This document shows, one piece after another, positions 7,903-19,675 of a stretch of DNA of 64,000 bases (position 1 is its first letter; each line of letters opens with the position of its first letter). A program made the translations under genes and the position numbers. Source of the stretch: Paenibacillus apiarius (GTDB lineage: Bacteria; Bacillota; Bacilli; Paenibacillales; Paenibacillaceae); assembly GCF_017052585.1 (NCBI RefSeq), contig NZ_JAFFHZ010000001.1, forward strand, positions 620,001 through 684,000. The letters run 5' to 3'. A model generated the notes under the pieces. It had not been told where the DNA came from and did no database searches. It worked only from the letters and a program-made list of their open reading frames with translations.

Positions 7903-9099
7903 ATGCTGCACACAGCGCAGAGAAATAATGACGCAAACTGGCTGCGCGCTTTTACGTTCACGATTTTTATGACGACCTCTATAGTCGTCTCCTATTTACC
8001 GCTGTACTACAAAACGCTTGGCTTCACGAGTGTGCAAATTGGAATGCTCTATTCCATCGGGCCGCTCGTATCCATCGTATCGAACCTATTCTGGGGCGTA
8101 ACCAGCGACAAGCTTGGCACCGTTAAAAAAGTGCTTATCGTGCTGCTCGCAGCCCAAATCGCGCTGTCTGTCGCGTTGAGCCAATTCTCTTCCTTCGGCG
8201 CGGTTGTCGCCATGTTGATTTGTTTTTATTTTTTTTACTTTCCAATCTACCCGCTAAGCGACAGCTTTGCCATCATTACGGCCCAATCTCAAGGCAAAAG
8301 CTTCATCGGCATCCGCGTCTTCGGTTCGATCGGCTTTGCCGTATCCGCCATCGTCTTCGGCATGGTGCTGCGTTCCGTGGGCTCTCAATACAGCGTATGG
8401 GCCGTCGTTATGTTAGGGGCGCTTTCCCTTGTACTGGCCTTCTTCTTGACCGATAAGCGCGCCACGTTGAAGAAAATGGAGTTTTCCGGATTATGGGCCG
8501 TCTTGAAACAGCGGGAAGTCGTGCTGTTCTTTCTGTTTGTGCTGCTGCTTGCGATAGCCCATCGTTTGAACGAAGCGTTTTTAGGCTTATCTCTCTCCCT
8601 GTTGGGAGCGGATGAATCGTTGATTGGCTGGGCATGGATGCTCTCGGCGTTAAGCGAAATCCCCATCTTCTTCTTATTAAATGCATTCGGGGACAGGTTC
8701 AAGGAATTGCCGCTGCTCGCCTTCTCCGGACTTACTTACGCTATCCGCTTTCTACTCGTGGCATATATGCAGAATCCGGTGGGAATTGTCTCCACCCAGT
8801 TAATGCACAGCGTATCGTTCGGCATTTTTTATTTTGTAGCCGTACGCTATATTAGCCGCATTATTCCGGATGAATACCGTTCAACGGGGCTCGCGCTCTA
8901 TACGATCGTCTGGTCAAGCATCGCCGGATTGCTGAGCGGAACACTTGGCGGCGTGCTGCTGGAAGCATACGGAAAAGATACCGTCTACCGGGTCGGTGCG
9001 ATCTTCGCAGTCGCCGCTTGTCTCGGGTTCATCATGCTGGCGCTTCAATCCCATTATGCTGAAACGGGCTCGCGGCGGCCGATTCGGCGCAGACGTTGA
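7903..9099 (+). CDS. MFS transporter of the PPP/MFS_1-like group
   Basis: About 398 residues with twelve predicted membrane helices, a short basic C-terminus (RRPIRRRR) and a loop WGVTSDKLGTVKK after helix 2 that corresponds to the MFS signature. The overall pattern resembles the phenylpropionate/nucleoside-permease-like branch (PF12832) rather than the drug exporters. The substrate cannot be read from the sequence. I chose the ATG at 7903 because GAGGAGG lies 7 nt upstream; an in-frame ATG at 7873 has no ribosome site. It stands alone, and a weak hairpin (9101-9121) follows the stop. Confidence 0.85.
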   Translation: MLHTAQRNNDANWLRAFTFTIFMTTSIVVSYLPLYYKTLGFTSVQIGMLYSIGPLVSIVSNLFWGVTSDKLGTVKKVLIVLLAAQIALSVALSQFSSFGAVVAMLICFYFFYFPIYPLSDSFAIITAQSQGKSFIGIRVFGSIGFAVSAIVFGMVLRSVGSQYSVWAVVMLGALSLVLAFFLTDKRATLKKMEFSGLWAVLKQREVVLFFLFVLLLAIAHRLNEAFLGLSLSLLGADESLIGWAWMLSALSEIPIFFLLNAFGDRFKELPLLAFSGLTYAIRFLLVAYMQNPVGIVSTQLMHSVSFGIFYFVAVRYISRIIPDEYRSTGLALYTIVWSSIAGLLSGTLGGVLLEAYGKDTVYRVGAIFAVAACLGFIMLALQSHYAETGSRRPIRRRR

Positions 9100-9158
9100 A
9101 TCATACGACACAGACGTATGAGACGCATTAAGCATGTATTAAGCCTCGGACGGTTTCG

Positions 9159-9186
9159 TTGCAATTTTCCATCGGTACCGTATAAT
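9159..9186 (+). promoter_or_regulatory. Sigma-A promoter of the nitroreductase gene
   Basis: TTGCAA at 9159-9164 and TATAAT at 9181-9186 are separated by 16 bp. The expected start of transcription is near 9193, inside the first of two direct repeats AGGTCTTA (9193-9200 and 9206-9213). These could be an operator. Confidence 0.65.
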
Positions 9187-9300
9187 AAGGGTAGGTCTTA
9201 GTACAAGGTCTTAATCTATATGATTACAATCTTCAATTGTGCAACCAATATTTTACGATAGCTCAGGCTGCTTAAGGCAACCTCGGCGGAGGGATCAGAC

Positions 9301-9951
9301 ATGACAACGTATGAAATCATGAAAGAAGTCATTCACGAGCGCCGCAGCGTACGGCGTTATGAGGACAGGCCGGTAACGGCCGAAGATGTGAAGGAGCTTA
9401 TCGACTGTGCGCGATATGCGCCGAGCGACACGAACTCTCAGACGTGGGAATTCATCGCGATCTTGAACCGAGAATGGATTGCCCGGATTGAACAGCTTAC
9501 GTGGGATGCCCTGCATAAGCGCGCAGAACAGGCCGAAGCCCAGGGCCTGGCGAAGGAAGCCCGTTTGCTTGTCAAATCGTTCGGCCCGTACGCAACCGCT
9601 TTTTCCAATGCGCCTGCGCTTATCATATGTTTGGCGTCGCCGTATACGTCCAAATTCCGCGAGCGCATATTCGACCCGATCGGGCTCGTGCCATCCACGG
9701 TGTGGGATGAAGAAGGCATCAAGAGCAGTTGCCTGGCGATTCAGAACTTGATGCTCGCGGCGCATGCCCGTGGCTTGGCGAGCTGTCCAATGACCGGTCC
9801 CGTTCTCTTGGCCGACCAACAAATCAAAGATATGCTGGACATTCCGGAAGATCGTCAGGTTAACATGGTGCTTGCGCTTGGATATCCTTCAGATACGCCT
9901 GCGAAGCTGCCACGCAAGCCAGTTGAAGACATTTTGCGCATTATCGAATAG
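9301..9951 (+). CDS. Nitroreductase family protein
   Basis: A 216-residue FMN-dependent NAD(P)H oxidoreductase. The N-terminal motif ERRSVRRYEDRPV (about 13-25) is the family's FMN-phosphate binding region, and CARYAPSDTNSQTWEF (about 38-53) is the usual second flavin-contact segment. Such enzymes reduce nitro compounds, quinones or hypochlorite-derived products; the true substrate is open. The ATG follows CGGAGGG. It is a single-gene unit with a sigma-A promoter (9159-9186) and a strong bidirectional terminator (10001-10046) shared with the convergent AraC gene. Confidence 0.92.
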   Translation: MTTYEIMKEVIHERRSVRRYEDRPVTAEDVKELIDCARYAPSDTNSQTWEFIAILNREWIARIEQLTWDALHKRAEQAEAQGLAKEARLLVKSFGPYATAFSNAPALIICLASPYTSKFRERIFDPIGLVPSTVWDEEGIKSSCLAIQNLMLAAHARGLASCPMTGPVLLADQQIKDMLDIPEDRQVNMVLALGYPSDTPAKLPRKPVEDILRIIE

Positions 9952-10000
9952 AGGATTTGCTTTTAATCACGCTCGAATGAGGACTTATCCCATTCACTGC

Positions 10001-10046
10001 ACAAGCCCCTTCGTCCTTTCCAGCCGGAAAGAGCCAAGGGGCTTGT
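10001..10046. terminator. Bidirectional terminator between nitroreductase and AraC genes
   Basis: ACAAGCCCCTT and AAGGGGCTTGT form a perfect 11-bp stem, with T-rich flanks on both strands. It serves two convergent genes. Confidence 0.8.
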
Positions 10047-10052
10047 CTATGA

Positions 10053-10940
10053 TTACAGCTTCCGCAATACATTACTCAACGGCTCTTCCCTGGCCGCAAT
10101 CCCCCCATGAAGCTGGCGGAATTGAGCGGGCGTCATTCCTTCCTGCTGCCTGAAACGTTGAATAAAATAGCTGGCATGCTGAAATCCGACCTCGTTGCCG
10201 ATTTCACTGACGGACAGTTCGGACTGGCTCATTAACAATTGCTTTGCTTTGCGGATTCGAAGCCGATTCACATATTGAAGCGGCCGACATCCCATCGAGC
10301 GGCGAAATAACGTGCAAACATACTGCGGAGAGATGTGGATTCGATCCGCCATCTGCTGCAGCGTCACTTCCTTCATATAATGCTCATGAATCCAGTCCAA
10401 CAGAGGGGCCAGCAATTCAATCCCCTGCTTCGGTTGTCTTCCTGCTTTACCGGTATCCGCCCAGCCAGAGCGAGCCCATGCCATCACCAGCTCATAAGCG
10501 AGCGCAGACAACACAGTCCCTTGCCCGTATGCGGAATCGCTCAGCAACGCAAGCGCGCGCCGGATCGGCTCCATTGTAATATCGGGCGATCTCAACGTCA
10601 TATGCGTCGACTGGCGGATATTTACCGCAGACAGCAATTGTTGCGCCAATGCGCCTCGAAAGCCGAACCAATAGATTCCCCATGGCTCCTCCACGGGCCT
10701 GTATTCATGAGGAACGTCGGGAAACAGGAGTACGCCTTGCCCCGAACGAATCTCAATCGGATCCCCATGCCCTTCCCAGCGGAATACTCCCCGTCCCGAA
10801 GTGCATTGCAGCCATTGGTAATCAGGATAGCCATGTGGCCGGTCAATTTCGGTCTGGTTGTTCCAGCTCCCCACCGTGGTGACGATAAGCGGCAATGTCC
10901 GTTCCTTATCGGTAAGCATAGGGAAGTGCAAGCTGTCCAT
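10053..10940 (-). CDS. AraC family transcriptional regulator beside lacZ
   Basis: About 295 residues. The N-terminal half is a cupin-type sugar-binding domain (DYQWLQCTSGRGVFRWEG). The C-terminal part holds two helix-turn-helix motifs typical of AraC: LQQMADRIHISPQYVCTLFR and VSEIGNEVGFQHASYFIQRF. I take the ATG at 10940, which has AGGAG 9 nt upstream; an ATG at 10991 lacks a site. It diverges from the beta-galactosidase gene and very likely controls it in response to a galactoside. A TATAAT on the minus strand (11004-11009) fits its own promoter. Confidence 0.9.
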   Translation of the reverse strand: MDSLHFPMLTDKERTLPLIVTTVGSWNNQTEIDRPHGYPDYQWLQCTSGRGVFRWEGHGDPIEIRSGQGVLLFPDVPHEYRPVEEPWGIYWFGFRGALAQQLLSAVNIRQSTHMTLRSPDITMEPIRRALALLSDSAYGQGTVLSALAYELVMAWARSGWADTGKAGRQPKQGIELLAPLLDWIHEHYMKEVTLQQMADRIHISPQYVCTLFRRSMGCRPLQYVNRLRIRKAKQLLMSQSELSVSEIGNEVGFQHASYFIQRFRQQEGMTPAQFRQLHGGIAAREEPLSNVLRKL

Positions 10941-11003
10941 CGCTTCCCGCTCCTTTCCTTCGCTGGCAATATTCCAAATAAATTGTTTCATATCTTTATA
11001 TGT

Positions 11004-11083
11004 ATTATAAAATCGTTAGATTGAAAACCATCAGAATACCGTCCTATCATATAGACAGATGAAAAATTATGTTCAAATCGTTA
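11004..11083. promoter_or_regulatory. araC-lacZ divergent control region
   Basis: The direct repeat AAATCGTTA occurs at 11010-11018 and 11075-11083, 65 bp apart. The first copy abuts the minus-strand -10 box of the AraC gene (11004-11009). The second lies about 54 bp before the lacZ start. Paired direct repeats suit AraC-type dimers. No clear -35/-10 pair is seen for lacZ, as expected of an activated promoter. Confidence 0.45.
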
Positions 11084-11121
11084 TATCGCCGTGCCGTATT
11101 CATAACATGACACGATCATAG

Positions 11122-14373
<3,252 letters not shown>

Positions 14374-14423
14374 GGCGCCGGGTCGCAATGCCTCGTTCCG
14401 CTTCCTGACATAAGCAGCAAAAA

Positions 14424-14460
14424 AAGCAGCCTTGCCCGAATGAACGGAACAAGGCTGCTT
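14424..14460. terminator. Bidirectional terminator between lacZ and csp
   Basis: AAGCAGCCTTG and CAAGGCTGCTT form a perfect 11-bp stem, with a TTTT tract 3' on the plus strand and seven Ts on the minus strand. Confidence 0.85.
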
Positions 14461-14514
14461 GGTTTTGCTATTGTACACTATTTATAGATGACATCCCCGA
14501 GCCGGGTAATCTCA

Positions 14515-14712
14515 TTATAATTTAATGACATTAGCAGCTTGTGGACCACGGTTTCCTTGAGTAATTTCGAATTCAACCTCTTGGCCTTCGTCCAAAGCTT
14601 TGAATCCTTCGCCTTGGATTGCGGAATAGTGAACGAATACATCTTCACCGTTCTCCACTTGAATAAATCCGTAGCCTTTTTCTGCGTTAAACCATTTTAC
14701 AGTACCTTTCAA
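14515..14712 (-). CDS. Cold-shock protein, CspA family
   Basis: A protein of about 65 residues forming one OB-fold cold-shock domain that binds single-stranded RNA and DNA. Both RNA-binding motifs are present: KGYGFIQV (RNP1) and DVFVHY (RNP2). I chose the TTG at 14712, 8 nt after AGGAGG, giving MKGTVKWFN as in other Csp proteins. A TTG two codons upstream is too close to the ribosome site. A near-consensus sigma-A promoter lies upstream (14759-14787), giving a leader of about 40 nt, short for a cold-regulated csp. The gene is monocistronic. Confidence 0.95.
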   Translation of the reverse strand: MKGTVKWFNAEKGYGFIQVENGEDVFVHYSAIQGEGFKALDEGQEVEFEITQGNRGPQAANVIKL

Positions 14713-14758
14713 GATCAAAACCTCCTCACTTAATCCACCCTTACAGGCGAATATTTAC

Positions 14759-14787
14759 ATTATAATTGAGGTCATTTGAGAACGCAA
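14759..14787 (-). promoter_or_regulatory. Sigma-A promoter of csp
   Basis: On the minus strand, TTGCGT (14782-14787) and TATAAT (14759-14764) are separated by exactly 17 bp. Confidence 0.8.
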
Positions 14788-14909
14788 CTTTTTTTATTGA
14801 ACAATTATTTGATTTCAAGTATGGGCTGGGGTATCATGATCGATAAGGCTGTCTTCGCGGCAGTGCGCAAGATTCACGGTGTCCTGCACCATGGAAACGG
14901 GGTTTTTAT

Positions 14910-15143
14910 ATGATAAAAAAGCATGTCATTTACAAGACGGACAAGTGGAATATGATGACGGTTGAAGTGCAGGGCCGTTATATCATATTGCGGGAAATTT
15001 CAGACCAATGGGGCGAAGAATGCCACAACTTTCTGAGCCGCCCGGCACTGATGCATTGGGCCAAACAGCGCTTCCCCAAAGAAGACTATGTCGGCAAGGA
15101 AGATGAATGGAATCAGATTATGGACGCTTTCAAGCAAGTGTAA
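14910..15143 (+). CDS. Small hypothetical protein
   Basis: A 77-residue soluble, charged protein with no membrane segment, aromatic-rich around residues 30-62 (QWGEECHNFL, HWAKQRFP). The ATG is preceded only by a weak purine stretch (GGAAACGGGG, 7 nt away). It is followed after 13 nt by a 59-codon membrane-protein gene, so the two probably form an operon. I do not recognise the family. Confidence 0.55.
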   Translation: MIKKHVIYKTDKWNMMTVEVQGRYIILREISDQWGEECHNFLSRPALMHWAKQRFPKEDYVGKEDEWNQIMDAFKQV

Positions 15144-15156
15144 AGGCAGGTAATCC

Positions 15157-15336
15157 ATGAATTCGTCAACGAATCTAATCTTCATTATTTTGGCTTTTTC
15201 TCTCGGGGCCATTCTGATTTGGAAAAAAGAAACGGTGCCTGCTCCGCTGCGCCGCCCGATGGCTATTGTGGCGCTTCTCTTAATCGCATTCGCTTTTTTC
15301 CTGATTGTATACTCGCTTGTGACGCTGGGCGCCTAA
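15157..15336 (+). CDS. Small membrane protein, 59 residues
   Basis: An open frame of 59 codons with an AGGCAGG ribosome site just before the ATG. It starts 13 nt after the stop of the preceding gene. The protein has two clear membrane helices, about 5-22 (NLIFIILAFSLGAILIW) and about 36-56 (IVALLLIAFAFFLIVYSL), joined by a short basic loop (KKETVPAPLRRP). The layout supports a true gene. No function can be assigned. Confidence 0.6.
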   Translation: MNSSTNLIFIILAFSLGAILIWKKETVPAPLRRPMAIVALLLIAFAFFLIVYSLVTLGA

Positions 15337-15384
15337 GACAAGATTCGATGTCGATCAGATTTCTTGGGATGCTTCGTGATCATA

Positions 15385-15407
15385 AGGGTGCTTTTTAAAG
15401 CAACCTC
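15385..15407 (+). terminator. Possible terminator after the small membrane-protein gene
   Basis: AGG-TGCTTT and AAAGCA-CCT pair around a 2-nt loop with one bulge, followed by a T-rich stretch. It is a weak candidate. Confidence 0.35.
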
Positions 15408-15483
15408 TTTCAATAGTTTTACGGCACTTCGGTCATACTAGCCTTCAGATTCGAGTCTCAGCCCGAACGACAGGAGGATAGAT

Positions 15484-17424
15484 ATGACCGCACAGCGCCG
15501 CGCTATAATCTTACTCGTCGCAGGAGCTTTATTAAGCGCCGCGTTGATCCCTGCTCCGGCTGTGCCGGCTCAAGCAGCAGATTCATCACGGCAATCGCGA
15601 TTCCAAGAACATTTAATGAGGAGGGCACATATGCAACAAGTAATGAAACGCTCGGAAGTACCGCAAGAAGACCGTTGGAAGCTGGAGGATCTGTTCGGAT
15701 CCAAGGCGGAATGGGAGCGAGAGTACGAACTCGTGCTTCAATTGTTGGAGAAGATGAAGCAATACCACGGCAAGCTCAGCGACGCCAAGACGTTGAGCGC
15801 TTGCTTCGAGCTGGAAGATGATATTTCCTTACATACCGAGCGCTTATACGTATATGCGAATATGCGCCATCACGAAGATACTGCCGAACCGCAATATCAG
15901 TCGCTGTCCGAGAAGTCCAAGCAGTTGACAGTCACAGTAGGAGAAGCGCTCTCCTTCATGACTCCGGAAATTTTGGCTCTGTCCGACGAACAGCTCGATA
16001 AGCTGATTGCGGATCCGGCGCTTGCAAGCTACCGCTTTACGCTGACAGAAATGAAGCGCCAGAAGGCCCATGTGCTGTCCAAGCAAGAGGAAGCGCTGCT
16101 GGCCCAAGTCGGAAGCATGTCGAAGGCGCCGGAAAGCATCTACAGCATGCTGAACAATGCCGATATGAAGTTTCCCAAGATCAAAAATGAAAAAGGCGAA
16201 GAAGTAGAATTGACGCACGGCCGTTACATTCAATTTCTCGAGAGCCGCAACGCCGACGTGCGCAAAGCTTCTTTCGAAGCCGTATACGGGACGTATCGCG
16301 CTCAACGCAACACAATTGCCGCGACGCTGAATGCCAACGTGACGAAGAATCTGTTCTACGCGCGAGCGCGCAAATATCCTTCCGCGCTCGAAATGTACCT
16401 TTTCGGTGACAACATTCCGAAGGAAGTATATACGAACCTGATTAACACCATTCATAAGCATTTGCCGCTCATGCATCGCTATATGAAGCTTCGCAAGCAG
16501 CTCTTGAATGCCGACGAGCTCCATATGTATGATTTGTTCGCTCCTGTCGTGGATGAGTTCGACATGAACATCACGTTCGACGAAGCAAAGGCAACCGTCA
16601 AAGAGAGCTTGAAGCCGCTTGGCGAGAAATATCTAGAGGCGCTGCAGGAAGGCTTCGATAAGGGCTGGATCGACGTGTACGAGAACGAAGGAAAGCGTAC
16701 GGGGGCTTACAGCTGGGGCGCATACGGCACACATCCTTACGTGCTGTTGAATCACAAGGACAACCTGAACAGCATGTTCACGTTGACTCACGAAATGGGC
16801 CATGCGCTCCATTCGTATCATTCCGACAACAACCTGCCGTATCGTGATGCGCAATATACGATTTTCTTGGCCGAAGTAGCGTCGACATTGAACGAGGCGC
16901 TGCTCATGGATTATATGCTGAAGAAGACGAACGACAAGAAAGAGAAGATGTACCTGCTCGCCTACTACATCGACCAGTTCCGGACAACAGTATTCCGTCA
17001 GACGATGTTCGCGGAGTTCGAGATGATTATTCACGAGCGCGCCGAGAAAGGCGAAGCATTGACTCCGCAGCTGCTGTGCGAAGTGTACTATGATTTGAAC
17101 AAAAAGTACTACGGAGACGACATGGTCGTCGACAAAGATATCGAAATGGAATGGGCACGCATTCCGCACTTCTATACCAGCTTCTACGTGTATAAATACG
17201 CGACAGGCTTTTCTGCCGCGCAAAGCTTTGCCAAGCAAATACTGGATGATGGCCAGCCAGCCGTTGAACGCTATTTGGGCTTCCTGAAGAGCGGCGGCAG
17301 CGACTACTCGATCAACATTTTGAAGAAAGCCGGCGTCGACATGTCCACGCCTACTCCAATCGAGGAAGGCATGAGCCTTCTGGAATCGCTCATTACCGAA
17401 ATGGAGCAAATGGCTGCCAAATAA
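15484..17424 (+). CDS. pepF: Oligoendopeptidase F (M3B) with N-terminal signal extension and internal start
   Basis: A zinc metallopeptidase of the PepF family that cleaves short peptides. The HExxH zinc motif is in LTHEMGHALHSYH (H436, E437, H440). The 646-residue product starts at 15484 after AGGAGG and carries a hydrophobic segment ending in AVPAQAA (about 7-32), which looks like a secretion signal. A second strong site, GAGGAGGG at 15618-15625, stands 5 nt before an in-frame ATG at 15631. Initiation there would give a 597-residue protein beginning MQQVMKRSEVPQ, the usual length and start of cytoplasmic PepF. Both a secreted and a cytoplasmic form may therefore be made. It is monocistronic with its own terminator. 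Confidence 0.93.
   Translation: MTAQRRAIILLVAGALLSAALIPAPAVPAQAADSSRQSRFQEHLMRRAHMQQVMKRSEVPQEDRWKLEDLFGSKAEWEREYELVLQLLEKMKQYHGKLSDAKTLSACFELEDDISLHTERLYVYANMRHHEDTAEPQYQSLSEKSKQLTVTVGEALSFMTPEILALSDEQLDKLIADPALASYRFTLTEMKRQKAHVLSKQEEALLAQVGSMSKAPESIYSMLNNADMKFPKIKNEKGEEVELTHGRYIQFLESRNADVRKASFEAVYGTYRAQRNTIAATLNANVTKNLFYARARKYPSALEMYLFGDNIPKEVYTNLINTIHKHLPLMHRYMKLRKQLLNADELHMYDLFAPVVDEFDMNITFDEAKATVKESLKPLGEKYLEALQEGFDKGWIDVYENEGKRTGAYSWGAYGTHPYVLLNHKDNLNSMFTLTHEMGHALHSYHSDNNLPYRDAQYTIFLAEVASTLNEALLMDYMLKKTNDKKEKMYLLAYYIDQFRTTVFRQTMFAEFEMIIHERAEKGEALTPQLLCEVYYDLNKKYYGDDMVVDKDIEMEWARIPHFYTSFYVYKYATGFSAAQSFAKQILDDGQPAVERYLGFLKSGGSDYSINILKKAGVDMSTPTPIEEGMSLLESLITEMEQMAAK
15618..15633 (+). promoter_or_regulatory. 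Internal ribosome binding site and second start of pepF
   Basis: GAGGAGGG followed by CACAT and ATG, in frame with the upstream start 49 codons earlier. It sits exactly where the conserved PepF fold begins. Confidence 0.6.
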
Positions 17425-17440
17425 GATGCCATGCAATGAG

Positions 17441-17471
17441 AAAGCGGGGTCCTGTCGGGCACCCGCTTTTT
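17441..17471 (+). terminator. Terminator of pepF
   Basis: AAAGCGGG and CCCGCTTT form an 8-bp stem followed by Ts. It lies between two convergent genes. Confidence 0.8.
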
Positions 17472-17483
17472 CTCGCTTATCCC

Positions 17484-19091
17484 CTAATGCTGCACGTCCG
17501 TTCCGTCGAATGGCCAGCTGCGCTGGATTCCCGCCTCATCGAGTTCTTTTTGATAGGCCTTCAAGTGGGGCATATGACCGTGCACTTCGTGTGGCGTCAC
17601 GCCATTGTCCAAAGCATATGCGACGAGATGGCCAATCGACTCCCCAATATTCCATTCCGTCGGGTGGAGGCGATAGCAGCCGTTCGCAATTTGCGTCGTG
17701 CCGATATTTTTGCAGGCGGGGAGCACATTTTGCACCCGCTTCGGAATGAGCGCGCCAAGCGGAATCTCATACCGATAGGCCGGAATGAACATACTGCGGC
17801 GGCTCTTGGCCGTCATGTGCAGATCCAGAAAGTAATGTCCTACACCGACACTGTCCTCGTAACGGCGGATTCCCTCCCCTTTGCCCTGCCGCAACTCCTT
17901 ATTTACATCTGCTTCCGTAATCGTATAGATCGCCTGAATTCGTCTCGATTCTCGAATATACGGCGACTTCGCCAAGCCGTCCTCCGTTCCGACCGCCTTG
18001 CCGCACAGCCTGAGTCCCGGATAGCCCGTTCCACCGTCCTCGCGAGGAGCTTCCGTCTGCAGCCAATATAACAACGACAAGCTTAATTGCTTCGCCCTCT
18101 CCACATGCTGCTGCCGTTCTTCATAAGGCATCTCGATGATCGATGCCAAGGAGTAATCGTTCTGCGGCCAATTGATGAGCGAAATATCGCCCTCTGCCTC
18201 CCCTATCCTGAACTGCGCCGCATCCAAGACGCGGCGATAGGTCCACATTGGCAGCTCGCTGCTTCCCGGCAGGAACGTAAAGCTGCGATATTCATCATTG
18301 GCGTTCGGCTTCGTATCCCACCAGCTTAGCAGCGGATAGGGCGATCCCTCATGATAGAAGCTGCGCCAGAATTCGTACATTTCGGGTTGCGGTATCGGAG
18401 CCGTGAGATGAGCTGCATGCTCCGGCAGCATCTCAACCGCGATGACGACCGTGAACGCTTGGGTATCCTCTGGATTCGCTTCATCGGGCGCGTGCGGCTC
18501 TCCGGTATCGTGCCTCGATTCGGCCCCGACATTGTATTCCACCCCAGCGAGCGGAAGCAAGTCGCCATATTCAGTAGCATCCACGAAATAATCGCCGGCA
18601 AGAGCCGTCTCTTCTCCGCTCTTCAAATGCCGGACGGTGACCTCCTGCACCTGGTCTCCCTCCGTCTGTGCCCGGACCGGTATCGTGTCATACAAAATAT
18701 GCAGACGGCCCTCTTCCACGAATGGCCGCAGCCATTGCTGCAAAATGCCATGCGCTGCGGCCGGTTCATGACTTATACGGCTGACCCACGCATTGCCGGG
18801 ATTGAAATGTTCGTAGAAGCGCGCCTCGTCGCATACTAGATCCGGCCGCACTCGCCTGCGGTAATAATGCCGAACCTGTTGGCGGAATTCCCGATAGGAG
18901 TCCGTGCATCCCGTCTGTTCTATCCAAGGATGCTCATCCGGCGGCACAGCCTGACTCGTCAGCTGTCCGCCTACCCAATCCGTCTCTTCCGTCAAGACGA
19001 CTTGATATCCCCGCTTTGCCAACACCCATGCCGCAAGCGTGCCTCCAAGCCCCCCGCCGTTAACCACTGCATCCGCTTTCATCCTTTTCAT
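17484..19091 (-). CDS. FAD-dependent oxidoreductase (PF12831 type)
   Basis: About 535 residues. The N-terminal dinucleotide-binding site reads ADAVVNGGGLGGTLAAWVLA (about 5-24), followed by the acidic residue pair of the FAD ribose site (LTEETDWVGGQLTSQ). The rest matches the FAD-dependent oxidoreductases annotated near polysaccharide or xanthan degradation genes; the substrate is unknown. The conserved Cys in EQTGCTDSYREFR and the HPTEWNIGESIGHL segment near the end are typical. The ATG at 19091 has GGGGG 6 nt upstream, while an in-frame ATG at 19148 lacks a site. It is a single gene, convergent with pepF. Confidence 0.85.
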   Translation of the reverse strand: MKRMKADAVVNGGGLGGTLAAWVLAKRGYQVVLTEETDWVGGQLTSQAVPPDEHPWIEQTGCTDSYREFRQQVRHYYRRRVRPDLVCDEARFYEHFNPGNAWVSRISHEPAAAHGILQQWLRPFVEEGRLHILYDTIPVRAQTEGDQVQEVTVRHLKSGEETALAGDYFVDATEYGDLLPLAGVEYNVGAESRHDTGEPHAPDEANPEDTQAFTVVIAVEMLPEHAAHLTAPIPQPEMYEFWRSFYHEGSPYPLLSWWDTKPNANDEYRSFTFLPGSSELPMWTYRRVLDAAQFRIGEAEGDISLINWPQNDYSLASIIEMPYEERQQHVERAKQLSLSLLYWLQTEAPREDGGTGYPGLRLCGKAVGTEDGLAKSPYIRESRRIQAIYTITEADVNKELRQGKGEGIRRYEDSVGVGHYFLDLHMTAKSRRSMFIPAYRYEIPLGALIPKRVQNVLPACKNIGTTQIANGCYRLHPTEWNIGESIGHLVAYALDNGVTPHEVHGHMPHLKAYQKELDEAGIQRSWPFDGTDVQH

Positions 19092-19201
19092 CGCGATCCC
19101 CCTTTTCCACATTAACCCGCCTGATACGAGCATATCATGCTTTAGCATTGTTTTGAATCATTTCGCCTTAATTTATTTTATTTTTGGAGAATGCATTCAA
19201 C

Positions 19202-19230
19202 TTGTGACGAAAGCAGTCGAACATTATACT
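19202..19230 (+). promoter_or_regulatory. Sigma-A promoter of the LapA-like gene
   Basis: TTGTGA (19202-19207) and TATACT (19225-19230) are separated by 17 bp, 39 bp before the start codon. Confidence 0.7.
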
Positions 19231-19268
19231 GATAAGTAGATATATAGAACCATGAGGAGGATTTCTCG

Positions 19269-19625
19269 ATGCGTATTCAATGGTCTTTGCTGGCTGGGCT
19301 CTTTTTCGCGTTGATTACGGCCATCTTCGCCGTTATTAACGTCAATCCGGTCCAAGTTAATTTGTTGTTCGGCACATTTGACGTACCACTCATTTTGCTC
19401 ATCCTTGGCTGCACCTTGTTAGGGGCCATCATTGTGGGTTCTTACAGCATTTATTTGCAGTACAAATCCCAGAAGAAGCTGAAAGGGCTGGAACAGCAGC
19501 TTGCTCAAGTGCTGGACGCGACAGGATATGTCATTCCGGACACTGCAGGAGAGCCGGCTCCGCAAGGCACTGAGGATCTGGGCGACGCCTCCAACGCTTC
19601 CGCTGATCGGAAGCATGCCGAGTAA
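19269..19625 (+). CDS. LapA/DUF1049 domain membrane protein
   Basis: 118 residues. Two membrane helices, about 5-25 and 38-62, flank the motif INVNPVQVNLLFG, the hallmark of the LapA (DUF1049) family. A cytoplasmic tail follows: a short coiled stretch (KSQKKLKGLEQQLAQVL), then an acidic, low-complexity end. In Gram-negatives LapA acts in LPS assembly with LapB; the role in Firmicutes is not known. GAGGAGG precedes the ATG. The M42 peptidase gene follows after 50 nt with its own ribosome site, so co-transcription is likely. Confidence 0.85.
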   Translation: MRIQWSLLAGLFFALITAIFAVINVNPVQVNLLFGTFDVPLILLILGCTLLGAIIVGSYSIYLQYKSQKKLKGLEQQLAQVLDATGYVIPDTAGEPAPQGTEDLGDASNASADRKHAE

Positions 19626-19675
19626 CATAACGATTCGCTCGGGATGAGTTGGATATACAATAAGGAGGATATACA

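Noticed and set aside
16633-17436. 267-codon open frame antisense to pepF
   Set aside because: It mirrors a well-supported metallopeptidase gene, and the product has no family features.
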